The position numbers and the translations under genes are program-made. Shown one piece after another: positions 24,956 through 35,176 of a stretch of DNA of 64,000 nt (the first letter of the stretch is position 1; each line of letters opens with the position of its first letter). The notes under the pieces are model-generated. The model had not been told where the DNA came from. It ran no database searches and saw only the letters and a list, made by a program, of their open reading frames with translations. This DNA is from Auanema rhodensis (Eukaryota; Nematoda; Chromadorea; Rhabditida; Rhabditidae), in the NCBI GenBank assembly GCA_964057225.1, contig OZ059896.1:12756501-12820500 (forward strand). The letters run 5' to 3'.

Positions 24956-25508
24956 CGTTCCATTTAGATTCCCAATGGTTCCAAGTTGAGAGATCCAAAC
25001 AGACTATGAGAAGATGAGTATGATTTTAAATATATGTGTGTAATGTAAGGTGAAATAAGAAACAAGAGATGAAATACATAAAGGTTTATTGTTCGCATTA
25101 TAATATAATTATACAAAGATTTTAAGCAAGAGTTAAGAAAGAAAATATAAAGAAATGATGATGAGATAAAGAGAAAATAAGATAATGAGATAATGAGATG
25201 CCTGAGTCTTGAGGACTCAGGTTTATATATCCATACAACTCCTACTCAGTTTACACAAAATATTACAAAGCTTATAAAAAGTGCATCTAGAATATTCTCA
25301 GAATTGCTTAAAAACTATCTGCATTAGTTTTATAATAGCAGCTGCCATGGTCAGCTGCTTTCCTTTGAGATATGTATGTAACATGCCCCAACGGATACAA
25401 GTCAGCTGACCTCAGCTGTTATATGCAAATAATAATTAAGAGAGAAAAATAAAAAAATAAAAAAAATAAATTGGCATGAGATAAAGCAAATTTTTTTCAA
25501 CAAACTAT
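24956..25508 (-). mobile_element. Gypsy B-type 3' end and LTR fragment
   Basis: Positions 24956-25383 match the 419-bp LTR of element B in reverse (ends CGTTCC and GTAACA on the plus strand), and 25384 to about 25508 matches the B sequence just upstream of its 3' LTR. At about 25508 it joins BEL/Pao pol, in the same orientation. The TATA box, the CTGAGTC/GACTCAG hairpin and the AATAAA signal of the LTR are present. Confidence 0.9.
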
Positions 25509-26291
25509 TGATGTTTCCGTAACATCATTTAATGAGAGTTGGCCTTTTTGCTTTGCTGAAGCGTTAAACACAACCCTCAGCGGTTTGCTCTTGTTGGGCT
25601 TCCATACCCCTCTATGCGGCATGTAGTAGAGCAAAGAGTTTTCTGAAGTAAGAGGAACTTGTTCCACCACACCTTCCTCTATATATCGCATAATGGTTTG
25701 ATGATAGTGTTGTAGCTGGTTATGTTCCTCTTTGAGAGATTTCTGTAATCTGTTTAGAGTGGCTAATGCCATGCTTCGATTGGATTGAATTTTTGTGGCG
25801 TTTGATTTAAGAGGTAAGGGAGCCATAACAAAACCCTTGTCGAATTTTATTAGAGAAGTATATTCATTGAAGAATAGCTCCGATCGGTTCAAGGCTCCTT
25901 CGTGTGGAGAAATTCCTAAGTTATCTATTTCAAAAAGTTGTTTAATCATAACGTCTTCTGGTATCACAGGGTTAACAATAAGTGTATTTATGGCTGCGAT
26001 ATTATCGTTCGGTATTTGCTTACCGTAAATACAGGGTCCAATCTGGGTATGTTTGACTTTCAATCCCGATGGAAGTATAGTGGGTTTGGTATCATGTATG
26101 ATTGTATCACACCAATCCATACCCAGCAAAATATCGGGAATGAATAATTCACCATCCACCAATTGGTTAGTAATGGTTATATTAGATTGTTCTAGAGCTT
26201 CTTTGTCTTTTAGAGAAAGTTGACAGCTCTTTAGTTTTCCTGTGAGAGGTTTGGGTGAGGTGAGGAGCGTAAGTATGATATTTTTTTCCAA
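25497..26291 (-). pseudogene. pol: BEL/Pao Pol: protease C-terminus to RT start
   Basis: The 264-codon frame includes 'ILLGMDWCDTII' (end of the protease-like domain), a linker and the Pao RT entry motif 'MPHRGVWKPNKSKPLRVVF', followed by 'NASAK'. It stops at the fusion to the gypsy fragment, so the RT palm with its catalytic aspartates is missing. Upstream it is separated from the protease frame by a frame change at an A7 run that is shared with copy E (58735-59239). Confidence 0.85.
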
Positions 26292-26557
26292 ATGGAGTTC
26301 TTAAACTTGCTTCGACCGTTAAAGAACTAAATGCCTCACAGCTTTGCTGTGATTAATTGGGAATTTAAAGTTTTGAGCTGGCATTTTTTGGCTGCCGGCT
26401 CGTAAATGAAGCTTTGAGTTGCTCCAGGGTCGAAAAACAATATTTTGGTGTGGAACTTACCTGTATGGGGGTTAAAAATTGATACTTTAGAAGTCATAAG
26501 ATATGCGGGCGAAGGTGGAGTGTGAAATGATTGCGAAATAGAGCAATTGATACCCAT
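26292..26557 (-). pseudogene. BEL/Pao aspartic protease-like domain
   Basis: 'ILFFDPGATQSFIYEPAA' fits the DUF1758-type retropepsin of Pao elements, but the usual D-S/T-G is D-P-G. The same DPG is present in copy E, so it is a family trait or an old shared mutation. A small deletion breaks the frame after 'LITA' in this copy. Confidence 0.75.
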
Positions 26558-26988
26558 TGTTGCTTTTTTATTAGATGATTTTGATGAAGCAGGAGGGAGA
26601 CAAAGAGATGGGTGATGATCTCTATTACATATTTTACATTTATCAAAGGTACACTTAGTGCTAGTGTGTGTAGGACTGAAACAAATCCAGCACCTGTTTT
26701 TTGTTTTATTATGTCTCTCCTCTGTTGAGGATTATGTATGGTTAAACATTTTGCGAATCGATGTCCGTTTTGGTCACAAAATACGCATGGGCGTTCGGTT
26801 TTCGTAACAGTAGTAATATGTGAGTTATGTTTCAAGGGAGAAATTGAATTAGTTTGAGCATGGTATTGCGGGATAAAAGGAGATTTAGAAGAATAAATTG
26901 AAAAATTTTCAATCGAGTCGGCCGTTTCCTCAATGTTTCTTAGTAGTTGTTTTATAGAGGTTGCCCTAGATGATCTCCAACAGAGCAT
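26494..26988 (-). pseudogene. gag: BEL/Pao Gag C-terminus, zinc knuckle
   Basis: The frame contains 'CVFCDQNGHRFAKC', a CCHC zinc knuckle, after a helical stretch. It then overlaps the protease frame. In Pao elements this region binds genomic RNA. A further Cys cluster downstream is broken by frame changes. Confidence 0.75.
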
Positions 26989-27030
26989 ATTGATGATATC
27001 AATAGGAAATTTAGTTGTGATAAGTTTGAC

Positions 27031-27837
27031 CTAAGCGGGGTCTTCAGAATTATAAAGTGTATCAGTCTCAAGCTGATCAAGAAGTGCTCTGATTTCATTC
27101 ACGCGAGATCTAACTGACATGGGGTCATTTTTTGCAGGAGGTAATTTCACCAGTTCATCATGAATACGGTAATCAACTTTTAGTTTTGGTGCGTAAGTGG
27201 TTTTAAGAGTAGATATAATACGTTCATACGCAGTGCCATCTAATGGTTTATTTTCAAGATGAACTCGTGCTGAACCTTTAAGAGCTTCAGCTAAATAAAT
27301 GCTTTTTTGCCTATTATTGAGGTCAGGGTCTTGGTGAATGAGCGTTTTAAATTGTCTCCAAAATGTCGGAAAGGTTTTGTTATCTCCATTGAATGTGGGT
27401 ATGGAAAGTTGAGGTGGTTTCAAAAGTAATTTGCTAATGTTCGTTTTCGAAATGCGCGGTGATGTAAAAAAGGTTGTATGCGGTGCGGTGAGTGCTAGTT
27501 CGGTCTCATCGTCTGAGTCCGGGATCGAGTGTGCGCCAGCAACTTTAGTTTCGAGCTCAAACAATTTTTTGTTTGCTCTTTCTATAGTTGCGGCATGTTG
27601 GTTTGTTAAATTATTTATACGATTATTAAATTCCGAAAGAAAAGGGTCTATTTGAAGTGAAGCTATGGTAGCTAAATTAGATTCGTGAAAGCGAAGCTGT
27701 TCAAGAGTGTTGTTAATGTCGGAATAAAGAGAGAACTGTTCCTCACTTTGTTTGTTTTCCAAAAGGCTCTCTAGTTTTTCAAAAGTTTGAACGAAATTTT
27801 GGAATTTTGTATTAAAAACCGTTTCGATACGGTCCAT
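27031..27837 (-). pseudogene. gag: BEL/Pao Gag N-terminal part
   Basis: The frame is 268 codons from ATG at 27837. An N-terminal coiled-coil-like part (residues 1-110) is followed by the Pao Gag core (DUF1759 type): 'LSIPTFNGDNKTFPTFWRQF' and 'LAEALKGSARVHLEN'. It stops at 27031 just before the zinc-knuckle frame, so a frameshift or stop has split one gag. Start choice is supported by the same start in copy E (58082). Confidence 0.85.
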
Positions 27838-28080
27838 TTTTTCTTTTTCGGGTCGAAAGTGGATTATTTTGGAATTTCTTAGTAGAATGATTGCAAAATG
27901 AACAGTTTCAACTGTTTAAAGTATGTTGGTTTATAAAAAAAATTTTTTTTTTTTTGATAAAGAGAACGAGATGGAAAGGAGGAAAATGTGAAGAAGAGTG
28001 AGATGGAAAGTATGAAAAAAAAAGGAAAAAATATGATAAGAAAGTTTCTAACAATTAATACCTGGTTTGGTCGTTGCACC

Positions 28081-28483
28081 AATTTGGGTTTTTAATGTTC
28101 CCAATGACGAGCGTCTATACTCGGTTGTTCCCCGGTTAATGGGAATAATATGAGTTAGTGGCGAATCCAAACAGTTAGTTAAATGAGAAAGGTTTATTAT
28201 AAGATCGGTATAAGTTCAGTGGTAGAATTAAATTAAGAGTGAGAGTGAAGGTTTCTTGGGCTTTATATATGATTTAGCTTGAAGGTGATATTTGATATTT
28301 GAATACAAAGGTCAGGTCAATGTAAACTATAGAGGTGATAAAAGTTCAATATCCTTTAAGAATGTTGCGCGAGAGGTTAATGATACAATTACAAGGTTAT
28401 TAGACAATGGTTTAGAGTTTCAGAAGAGTTATGTTTCTAGGTTAAATTATTGTATTTCATTTCTAGTCAGGCATTCGCCGACA
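28081..28483 (-). repeat. 5' LTR of BEL/Pao D
   Basis: The 403-bp LTR begins TGTCGGCGAATGCC on the minus strand and matches 57437-57839 and 29389-29791. It has a TATATAAA-type box and AATAAA. Positions 27838-28080 are its untranslated leader, with a long A/T run. Confidence 0.85.
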
Positions 28484-28487
28484 CAGT

Positions 28488-28557
28488 GGTTCCGTGGTGT
28501 AGTGGTTAGCACTCAGGACTCTGAATCCTGCGACCGAGTTCAAATCTCGGCGGAACC
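28488..28557 (+). tRNA. tRNA-Gln(CUG), likely defective
   Basis: The cloverleaf has a GGTTCCG/CGGAACC acceptor stem and anticodon loop CTCTGAA (anticodon CTG). One C is missing before the T arm compared with 55898-55968, leaving a 3-nt variable loop, so function is doubtful. Pol III termination run TTTT follows shortly after. Confidence 0.85.
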
Positions 28558-29363
28558 TTCAACTTTTGCATTTTGTTTTGGCCGATATATGTTTCACAGA
28601 TTCTCTTTAGTTTTTGTCTGGAACTTTGAGTATTCGAAAATGAATATTTACTACACTAGCAAGCAGAAGAAAACCTTATATTTGTTCATTGTTTCTTTAA
28701 ATTTTAAATTTAATTATTTTTTCACTGTCAAATCGGCAAGCACCTGCTGCACATGTGCGAGCCATTCGAGTGACCGATGCCCAAACGAGCCATGCTTAAA
28801 AAATGAAGCTGATATAACACGTTTTTTGCTTCTACCCAGATTGATTGCTTTAGAGACATTTCTGTCTTATCTCATTATATTCTCTACTTTGATTTTTCTA
28901 AAATTTCATTAATGTATAATTCAAAATATCATTTCTTGTGATCAGACTGTTAATCGTTATATCTGTAAACGTTTCTCTCGAAATAGCAAGTAGAGTGTTC
29001 AGTTGTACCCACTTAACAAAGAAAGTAGAAGAACATATATATTTAGAGCAAAAAAAGTGCGGAAAAGTCGTTATCTCGTTAACATCAGTTTCACTGCCCA
29101 AAACTCTGTTTCTTAATGTCCGAGGTCATATGATGATATCTAATTTTGCACTTAGTTGATGAAAATCGAACAAGATTCTTCTCAATTGACCACAACTACA
29201 GCACCAAACTTGGATAACTACAATCTGCTGAGTTCAAACTTCGAGAAAGTTAAAATTTCGAATCTTTTCTCAATCATTTTGTTCCTCCTTCTTTCGTTTT
29301 TGCTTTACACAAAAGGGAGGATTGAATCTCATATATGACAATTCTCTTGTGAGAGATTACAGT
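28558..29363 (+). repeat. tRNA-Gln-linked tandem unit
   Basis: This is a diverged relative of the large satellite. It shares 'actacactagcaagcagaag', the 'gcacctgctgcacatgtgcg' region and the left arm of the satellite inverted repeat. In place of the right arm it has 'ttaatgtccgaggtcatatg' and sequence leading to the next tRNA-Gln. The spacing from this tRNA to the next remnant (29364) is 876 bp, as between 54240 and 55117. Confidence 0.9.
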
Positions 29364-29383
29364 GGTTCCGTGGTGTAGTGGTT
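29364..29383 (+). pseudogene. tRNA-Gln 5' remnant
   Basis: Only the acceptor 5' strand and part of the D arm remain (GGTTCCGTGGTGTAGTGGTT); the rest is lost at the junction with a solo LTR. Confidence 0.9.
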
Positions 29384-29388
29384 TCATC

Positions 29389-29791
29389 AATTTGGGTTTT
29401 TAATGTTTCCAATGACGAGCGTCTATACTCGGTTGTTCCCCGTTTAATGGGGATAATATGAGTTAGTGGCGAATCCAAACAGTTGGTTAAATGAGAAAGG
29501 TTTTTTATAAGATCGGTATAAGTTCAGTGGTAGAATTAAATTAAGAGTAAGAGTGAAGGTTTCTTGGGCTTTATATATGATTTAGCTTGAAGGTGATATT
29601 TGCTATTTGAATACAAAGGTCAGGTTAATGTAAACTATAGAGGTGATAAAAGTTCAATATCCTTTAAGAATGTTGCGCAAGAGGTTAATGATACAATTAT
29701 AAGGTTATTAGACAATGGTTTAGAGTTTCAGAAGAGTTATGTTTCTAGGTTAAATTATTGTATTTCATTTCTAGTCAGGCATTCGCCGACA
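29389..29791 (-). repeat. Solo BEL/Pao LTR
   Basis: This is a complete 403-bp LTR matching 28081-28483 in the same orientation, with no internal region. Its left flank is the tRNA-Gln remnant and its right flank is the 5' end of a 5S gene (minus). The flanks do not form a target duplication, so it probably arose by recombination between LTRs at different sites. Confidence 0.9.
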
Positions 29792-30017
29792 GTATGGTCG
29801 TAAGCAAAAATATCTGATATTCAATGATTTACGTACTTATCCTCTTTTTTTTCTTCCAATTTCATGTTAGTTATGTAATTTTTCACGTTCCATCTGGATC
29901 CCTCTATGATATCAAATCTTATGAACTCCAAATACAATGAATTGAAAAATGTTTCACAGTTGTATAGTGTTTAAACAATGTTTGTTTCAATAGAAAATAG
30001 ATAGAAACTGTAAAGTT
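29792..30017. repeat. 5S 5'-end remnant and 5S-linked spacer repeat, copy 2
   Basis: Positions 29792-29805 read on the minus strand as GCTTACGACCATAC, the first 14 nt of 5S rRNA. The spacer repeat follows (29806-30017), ending in 'gtaaagtt', where gypsy B inserted. It continues after the element at 43897. Confidence 0.85.
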
Positions 30018-30436
30018 TGTTACATACAAATCTCAAAGGAAAGCAGCTGACCATGGCAGCTGCTATTATAAAACTAATGCAGATAGTTTTTAAGCAATTC
30101 TGAGAATATTCTAGATGCACTTTTTATAAGCTTTGTAATATTTTGTGTAAACTGAGTAGGAGTTGTATGGATATATAAACCTGAGTCCTCAAGACTCAGG
30201 CATCTCATTATCTTATTTTCTCTTTATCTCATCATCATTTCTTTATATTCTTTTTCTTAACTCTAGCTTAAATCTTTGTATAATTATATTATAATGCGAA
30301 CAATAAACCTTTATATATCGCATCTCTTGTTTCTTATTTCACTTTACATTACACACATATATTTAAAATCATACTCATCTTCTCATAGTCTGTTTGGATC
30401 TCTCAACTTGGAACCATTGAAAATCTAAATGGGACG
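30018..30436 (+). repeat. 5' LTR of gypsy B
   Basis: The LTR runs from TGTTACATAC to GGGACG. It has two CAGCTG E-boxes in a near-palindrome (30043-30063), TATATAAA (30172-30179), a perfect 7-bp hairpin (CTGAGTC...GACTCAG, 30181-30199) close to the expected transcription start, and AATAAA at 30302-30307. Confidence 0.93.
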
Positions 30437-30454
30437 TGGAGGTTCCACCGAGAT
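30437..30454 (+). promoter_or_regulatory. Primer-binding site for tRNA-Gln, gypsy B
   Basis: TGGAGGTTCCACCGAGAT lies directly after the LTR and is complementary over 18 nt to the 3' end (CCA included) of the tRNA-Gln encoded at 49127-49197 and related genes. This is a strong assignment. Confidence 0.93.
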
Positions 30455-31681
30455 CTTCCCTTTTGGGCAGGATCTCGTAAAAGAACTCAAGCGCTACCGT
30501 CTACAACTCTTATTCAATTGAAAATCTTATCTCTCTCTTAAAAGTTAGCTCATAATATTTTCTCTTAAAAAACTCTAAAACTTTTTAAACTCAAAAATTA
30601 TATCCAAAAACTCTTCACAAAACTCAGTTTTCTATTCATTATGACATTTTCATTTATTTATAAGAGTACCTATATCATTTATCATTCTTTCTATCCAAAA
30701 TCCTATATACGAAAATTATTCAAATTCAATAAATAACTTTTCAAAGAATTATAAGTTTATTTTCACATTTTTGAACAAAAATAGTTAATTTCTTTATTTT
30801 AGAAATAAGAAATAAAAAGGAAAATTGCTTCTATACCTCTCAATCTTAATCATCTTATCATATTATCTCAACCTTCATCTTATCATACTATCTTAATCAT
30901 CCTATCATACCATATTTTCATTATTTTCTTTATGTTCGTTTATAAAACTATTATTCTTATACTACTACACTGTATTCTCATAAACCCACCTCTCCCCCCC
31001 CCCCCCGCGTAATTTCATAAGCAAGAAATCCCGTGTTAAACACGACAGTAAAAATATTTATTAGGCGCAGCGTATCCAAATTCCGATTACCTTAGCACCT
31101 GAAAAAAACGAAAAATAATGAAATTAATCAATAAGTTTTAACTCATACGAAAAAAAAACCATCCCCCCTCGTTAAGAATAATGCCAGACACTCAAGAGAC
31201 TCGAGCGGAGGCCGACACTCAGGATAAGACGTACGCCCCATGAAATAATTAGAGAATTTTTGAATTGAAATCTGCCCCACATTGATATAAATAATAAGAG
31301 TGGTCTCGCCATCATAGAGTCAGGGAGCAGGATGCAGAAGGCAGCTGACATACCTGTGACTCAGATAGGTTAATGAGGTCTGGGAAAATGAAATGATTGC
31401 GAAAATTCTATTTTGTATCCTTGTCCCAAAAGACTGGCGAACTATTAACTTTTATTTCATGCCTTTTTCACAATATAGAACTTGTCCTTTCGAAAAGGCA
31501 CACTAGTTTCAAACCTGTGTTAGACCCGGACGAGCTATATTGGTAAAAAGATTACTTGCAAGACTAGCTACCTTCATAAGAATCGCGCACACAAACCCAA
31601 CATTATTCTTTACGTTTTTCTATATATAAAATTATTTTGGCACACGTTGGATATAACAAATTTCCTTACAGGATACCAACG
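30455..31681 (+). other. Leader region of gypsy B
   Basis: This is 1.2 kb of A/T-rich noncoding sequence with a run of 13 C (30994-31006). No convincing reading frame is visible. Packaging and translation signals would be expected here, but none can be named. Confidence 0.6.
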
Positions 31682-33029
31682 ATGCTGCCCAATACTGGTC
31701 CAAAACCTCCGCTGGACCCTGCTGCCACTTCAAATATTATAAGAAGAAAAAGGCAACCGCCCGCAACATATTCTCCCCCTCTGCAAAACAAGCGAAGTTA
31801 AGCATTAAAACAAAGTCAATGGTAATACATACCCCAAGACATCGCGGCATTCAAAAACAATTCACCAATCCCAAATCACATGAAAAAACGAAGAAACAAA
31901 AAACATAGTCGAAAGAAACACCTTAGAAAAGAAAATTATCCCAAGCATTAAACCTATTCCTAAAAACATAGCAAGCAAAGGGAACCCTCAAAATCCCCCA
32001 ACCAACACCATACCAAATACAATCAACCCAATCAATCCTTTAATAGCCACCCCTAGAAGAAGCAATACACCAACCACACAAAAATCACCTACGCCCGCAC
32101 TTTCTTCAACCACACCCGCAGTAAGCTCATCCCCACCTCTACGAAACTCACCTTCATCCATTGATCATTCTACATCTGGGCATTCTGTATCTCCGTCTCT
32201 TCCATCGCAAACTAATCAAGCAAATACTTTTGTTGCAGAAAACAAGAGAATTAACCCAAGAATGGACCCAATGGATGAAGGCGCACCACTTACGCAAACC
32301 TCGGGAAGGGCACCTGTTCCAACACCTACAATCATCCCTCAACCAGCAGCGATTCCGTCCGCCATACGCGATATAAAAGCTCCACGCTACGATGGAAAAA
32401 CACCATTCAACCGCTATCTACTATACCTAGATGAACACTTCAACGCTACAAGAACAACTATGCCCGAACGTCTTCAAAGCATACAATTATTGCTAGAAGA
32501 TGATCGAGCAAGAGAAGCGTACAGAAAACTCACAACCGAAGATAAGCGACTTGGATGGGACCATGTCATGAAGCGACTCTCAGAAATGATCACACCGAAA
32601 AAACAGAGAGAACAAGCAATGCACCGCCTACATGGCTTGAAACAGTTACCAACGGAATCGGTACAAAGCTTTGCAACAAGATGTTCTAACGAAGCCTACT
32701 CGGCTATGGACATGAACAACAAAAGTGAGCTTAACATGCTCCGATCCACTTTCACCTGGGGACTAAGACCCGAAATATGCGAACACGTTAGCCGTCTAGA
32801 CCCACCAAACTTTGAGGAAGCTTACGAAATGGCCTTACGAGAAGAACTCTTTATACAAAATAGACCAACATCATTTGTCAACAATATAGAGAAGTCGTTC
32901 AACAACCTCAACATTCGAGACTCAAAGGACAACAATCAATACCAGAGAAACGAATCTATGGATTTCAAAGGAACCATAGAAGTCGCCCGCGCAGCACCTC
33001 CAATGGACCGGAAGGAAACCGATGTATAA
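31682..33029 (+). pseudogene. gag: Gag, gypsy B (frameshifted)
   Basis: An ATG at 31682 opens a frame ('MLPNTGPKPPL') containing 'ATYSPP', equivalent to 'GTYSPP' in elements A and C; it ends at a TAA near 31800. The main frame is open from about 31890 to 33029; its first in-frame ATG is 32262. Capsid-type sequence follows ('YDGKTPFNRYLLYLDEHF', 'MPERLQSIQLLLEDDRAREAY', 'MLRSTFTWGLRPE'). A 38-bp block at 32976-33013 recurs at 33296-33333 in another frame and precedes the frame change into the next ORF. In element A the same region is one frame. Confidence 0.8.
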
Positions 33030-34209
33030 TGGCAATGGCAAACCACACAACCGATATCCGGACAGATACAACAACCAATATCGGCCTCATCAACACCAAT
33101 ACAGGAACCATAACTTACGATTCTCTCAAAATAAGGGATCAAGACAAAACTACTTCGACAGATCACGGAACAGAAGCCAGGAAAGACCATACTATCGAAA
33201 CCGCGACCAAAACTATAGCGGACACAACAACCGGCGACAATCGAATAATCACGAACAATACCCCTCTCAATACAATCGAAGCCAATACAACAATTATAGA
33301 AGTCGCCCGCGCAGCACCTCCAATGGACCGGAACGGTATAGAGAACGCACACAGAGCCCAGGAGTACGTTTTCAAGTCAACAACGTCACGGAAAACGAAG
33401 TACCGAACAACAAAAGAAAATCAGCACCATTCCTACCCCTCTTTATCACAATTATCGCACTCATTATAAACACATGCAGTGCAGAAACAACGTACAAGTT
33501 ATGTGCAGAAAACAGAGGAGGAATATATGTCGAGCCGCTATCTCCAACAGCTTGCCGATCCATCGCACCAACTAATAACCATATCCAGAAGACTACAGCA
33601 GAATTGTTCATCCAAAACCTACAACCAAAAGAATGGGAAGCATGGAAATGTACAATTGAAACTTACCAACTCTGCATTCACGACGTTTTCTTCATCAGAG
33701 AAACTAATGTCTCACTAGCAAAAGTTTCACCAACAACACTGCAAGAATGTTCGTCAGCTATTAAAGAAAGAATATTCAACGGTACCAACCTTCAAAGAGA
33801 AGCACCAGGACTCTATGGAACTCCATTCCCACATACAACTATTACTAATGGTATATGGAAACAGGAATGCAAACAACGTACCAGATTCATAGCTGAACGA
33901 GGACACATGACCAGCCTACAAGACAATACAGTACTCTCAGATATATTCATGAACGACAACGGATGCACCAGTGACAAAGGACAATGCCTAAACAACAACG
34001 GTCTCATCATATGGACCCCACCATCAGAAAAACATAGTTGCTCGTACAGTTCATTAGGCTCTCACGAAGTTTTTATATCAGAAGACACTATATTGATTCC
34101 CGGATTTCAAAGTGCTTTTATTCTAAACAATAAAACACCGGAAAAAGAAGCCTCCTCATGCTTACAAAAAGAGATATTTACTACAAATAGTGGAACTCTA
34201 ATCTCTTGA
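33022..34209 (+). CDS. Gag RNA-binding tail fused to glycoprotein ectodomain
   Basis: One open frame of 395 codons. Residues 1-125 are R/N/Y/Q-rich, like a nucleocapsid tail. About 133-155 is a hydrophobic segment ('LPLFITIIALIINTCSA') ending in a good signal-peptidase context (CSA before E). The rest is a Cys-rich ectodomain with several N-glycosylation sequons and motif 'GCTSDKGQCLNNNGLIIW'. The same hydrophobic-ectodomain succession follows gag in frame in element A. I infer that the Gag tail and a secreted or membrane glycoprotein are translated as one chain and then separated, probably by signal peptidase. Splicing into a separate env message is the alternative. Confidence 0.75.
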   Translation: MYNGNGKPHNRYPDRYNNQYRPHQHQYRNHNLRFSQNKGSRQNYFDRSRNRSQERPYYRNRDQNYSGHNNRRQSNNHEQYPSQYNRSQYNNYRSRPRSTSNGPERYRERTQSPGVRFQVNNVTENEVPNNKRKSAPFLPLFITIIALIINTCSAETTYKLCAENRGGIYVEPLSPTACRSIAPTNNHIQKTTAELFIQNLQPKEWEAWKCTIETYQLCIHDVFFIRETNVSLAKVSPTTLQECSSAIKERIFNGTNLQREAPGLYGTPFPHTTITNGIWKQECKQRTRFIAERGHMTSLQDNTVLSDIFMNDNGCTSDKGQCLNNNGLIIWTPPSEKHSCSYSSLGSHEVFISEDTILIPGFQSAFILNNKTPEKEASSCLQKEIFTTNSGTLIS

Positions 34210-34888
34210 CAGTTCATCAATACCCCTCGCTAAGATATTCAGCCAGCAAAACCGGAACTATTCTACTATATACAACCTATATTCAACGGAAAAGACTTGA
34301 CATCCATTACAATCTCAATAACATAACAAATATGTTACCTAAGTATATCGCAATCTTCAAATACCTAGGTATAAATTTTGATGATGTCAAAAATCGTCTT
34401 ATATGGCACAAATATGAAGAAGTCAACATAGCCATTCTACACGCCCTAGGAGAAGAAAAAATAAGAGAAGCAACAAAAATCGTATAAGGAACTTACGCAT
34501 AAACTTAGCAAACGGATCACAATTAAGGATTTTAAGAAGATACTACCAACAAAAACAGGATACTACTATGAAATTGCGAGAGAAATTGCTTACTCACTTG
34601 CGGAAATACCTACTACATTAGCTACAGGAGAAACAACACCATCTTTAGAAGAATACTCATGGGAATACCAACTAGCACAAGCAAAAATTATCCTGAACGC
34701 AATAAATAATCCGAAGAAGCTACATTCAAAAGAAGAATACGAAGCAGAAATGAAGAAATGGATCAAATATGAAAAAGAACTAAACTTACCACCATTGCAA
34801 CTGCCAAACTACACAATTATCTTTAATGGCGACGATATATTCTACTCTATTCTACGGCTTCCGGAAAAGAAATCCTACAAATTATAGC
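34206..34888 (+). pseudogene. Glycoprotein ectodomain, gypsy B, frame-broken part
   Basis: Open stretches 34206-34487 (frame of 34206) and about 34489-34888 (another frame) encode continuous-looking, charged, helical sequence ('LQLPNYTIIFNGDDIFY' near the end). It aligns in position with 19552-19117 of element A, including 'EIAREIAYS' against 'ERAESIAMELAYT'. Two frame changes break it. An ATG-started 93-codon frame at the beginning is probably not an independent gene. Confidence 0.6.
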
Positions 34889-35144
34889 ATTACACAAGAG
34901 GATAGTGAAAAATTTTATAATCATTATCTACCCCTTATCAGTACTCCCGAAACACGACCTTTTGCAACCACAATTAGAAGCACTTCGACCCCCCTAGAAA
35001 CTACTACTACAACCACTACCACGACCCCTAAGCCTACAACCATAAGGAACGTCATAACTTCGACAATCACACCCAAAACACATATATCCACGACAACTAG
35101 ACCCAAACCAACAATACCCACGTCTTCATCAACTACTACTACTA

Positions 35145-35176
<32 letters not shown>

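Larger units (their letters stand above)
25497..28483 (-). mobile_element. BEL/Pao element D, 5' half
   Basis: On the minus strand: LTR (28483-28081), leader, gag, zinc-knuckle region, protease and the start of reverse transcriptase, where it fuses to a gypsy 3' end. The right end lies 5 bp before a tRNA-Gln gene. A second, shorter copy of the same family is at 57437-59239 and a solo LTR at 29389-29791. Confidence 0.9.
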
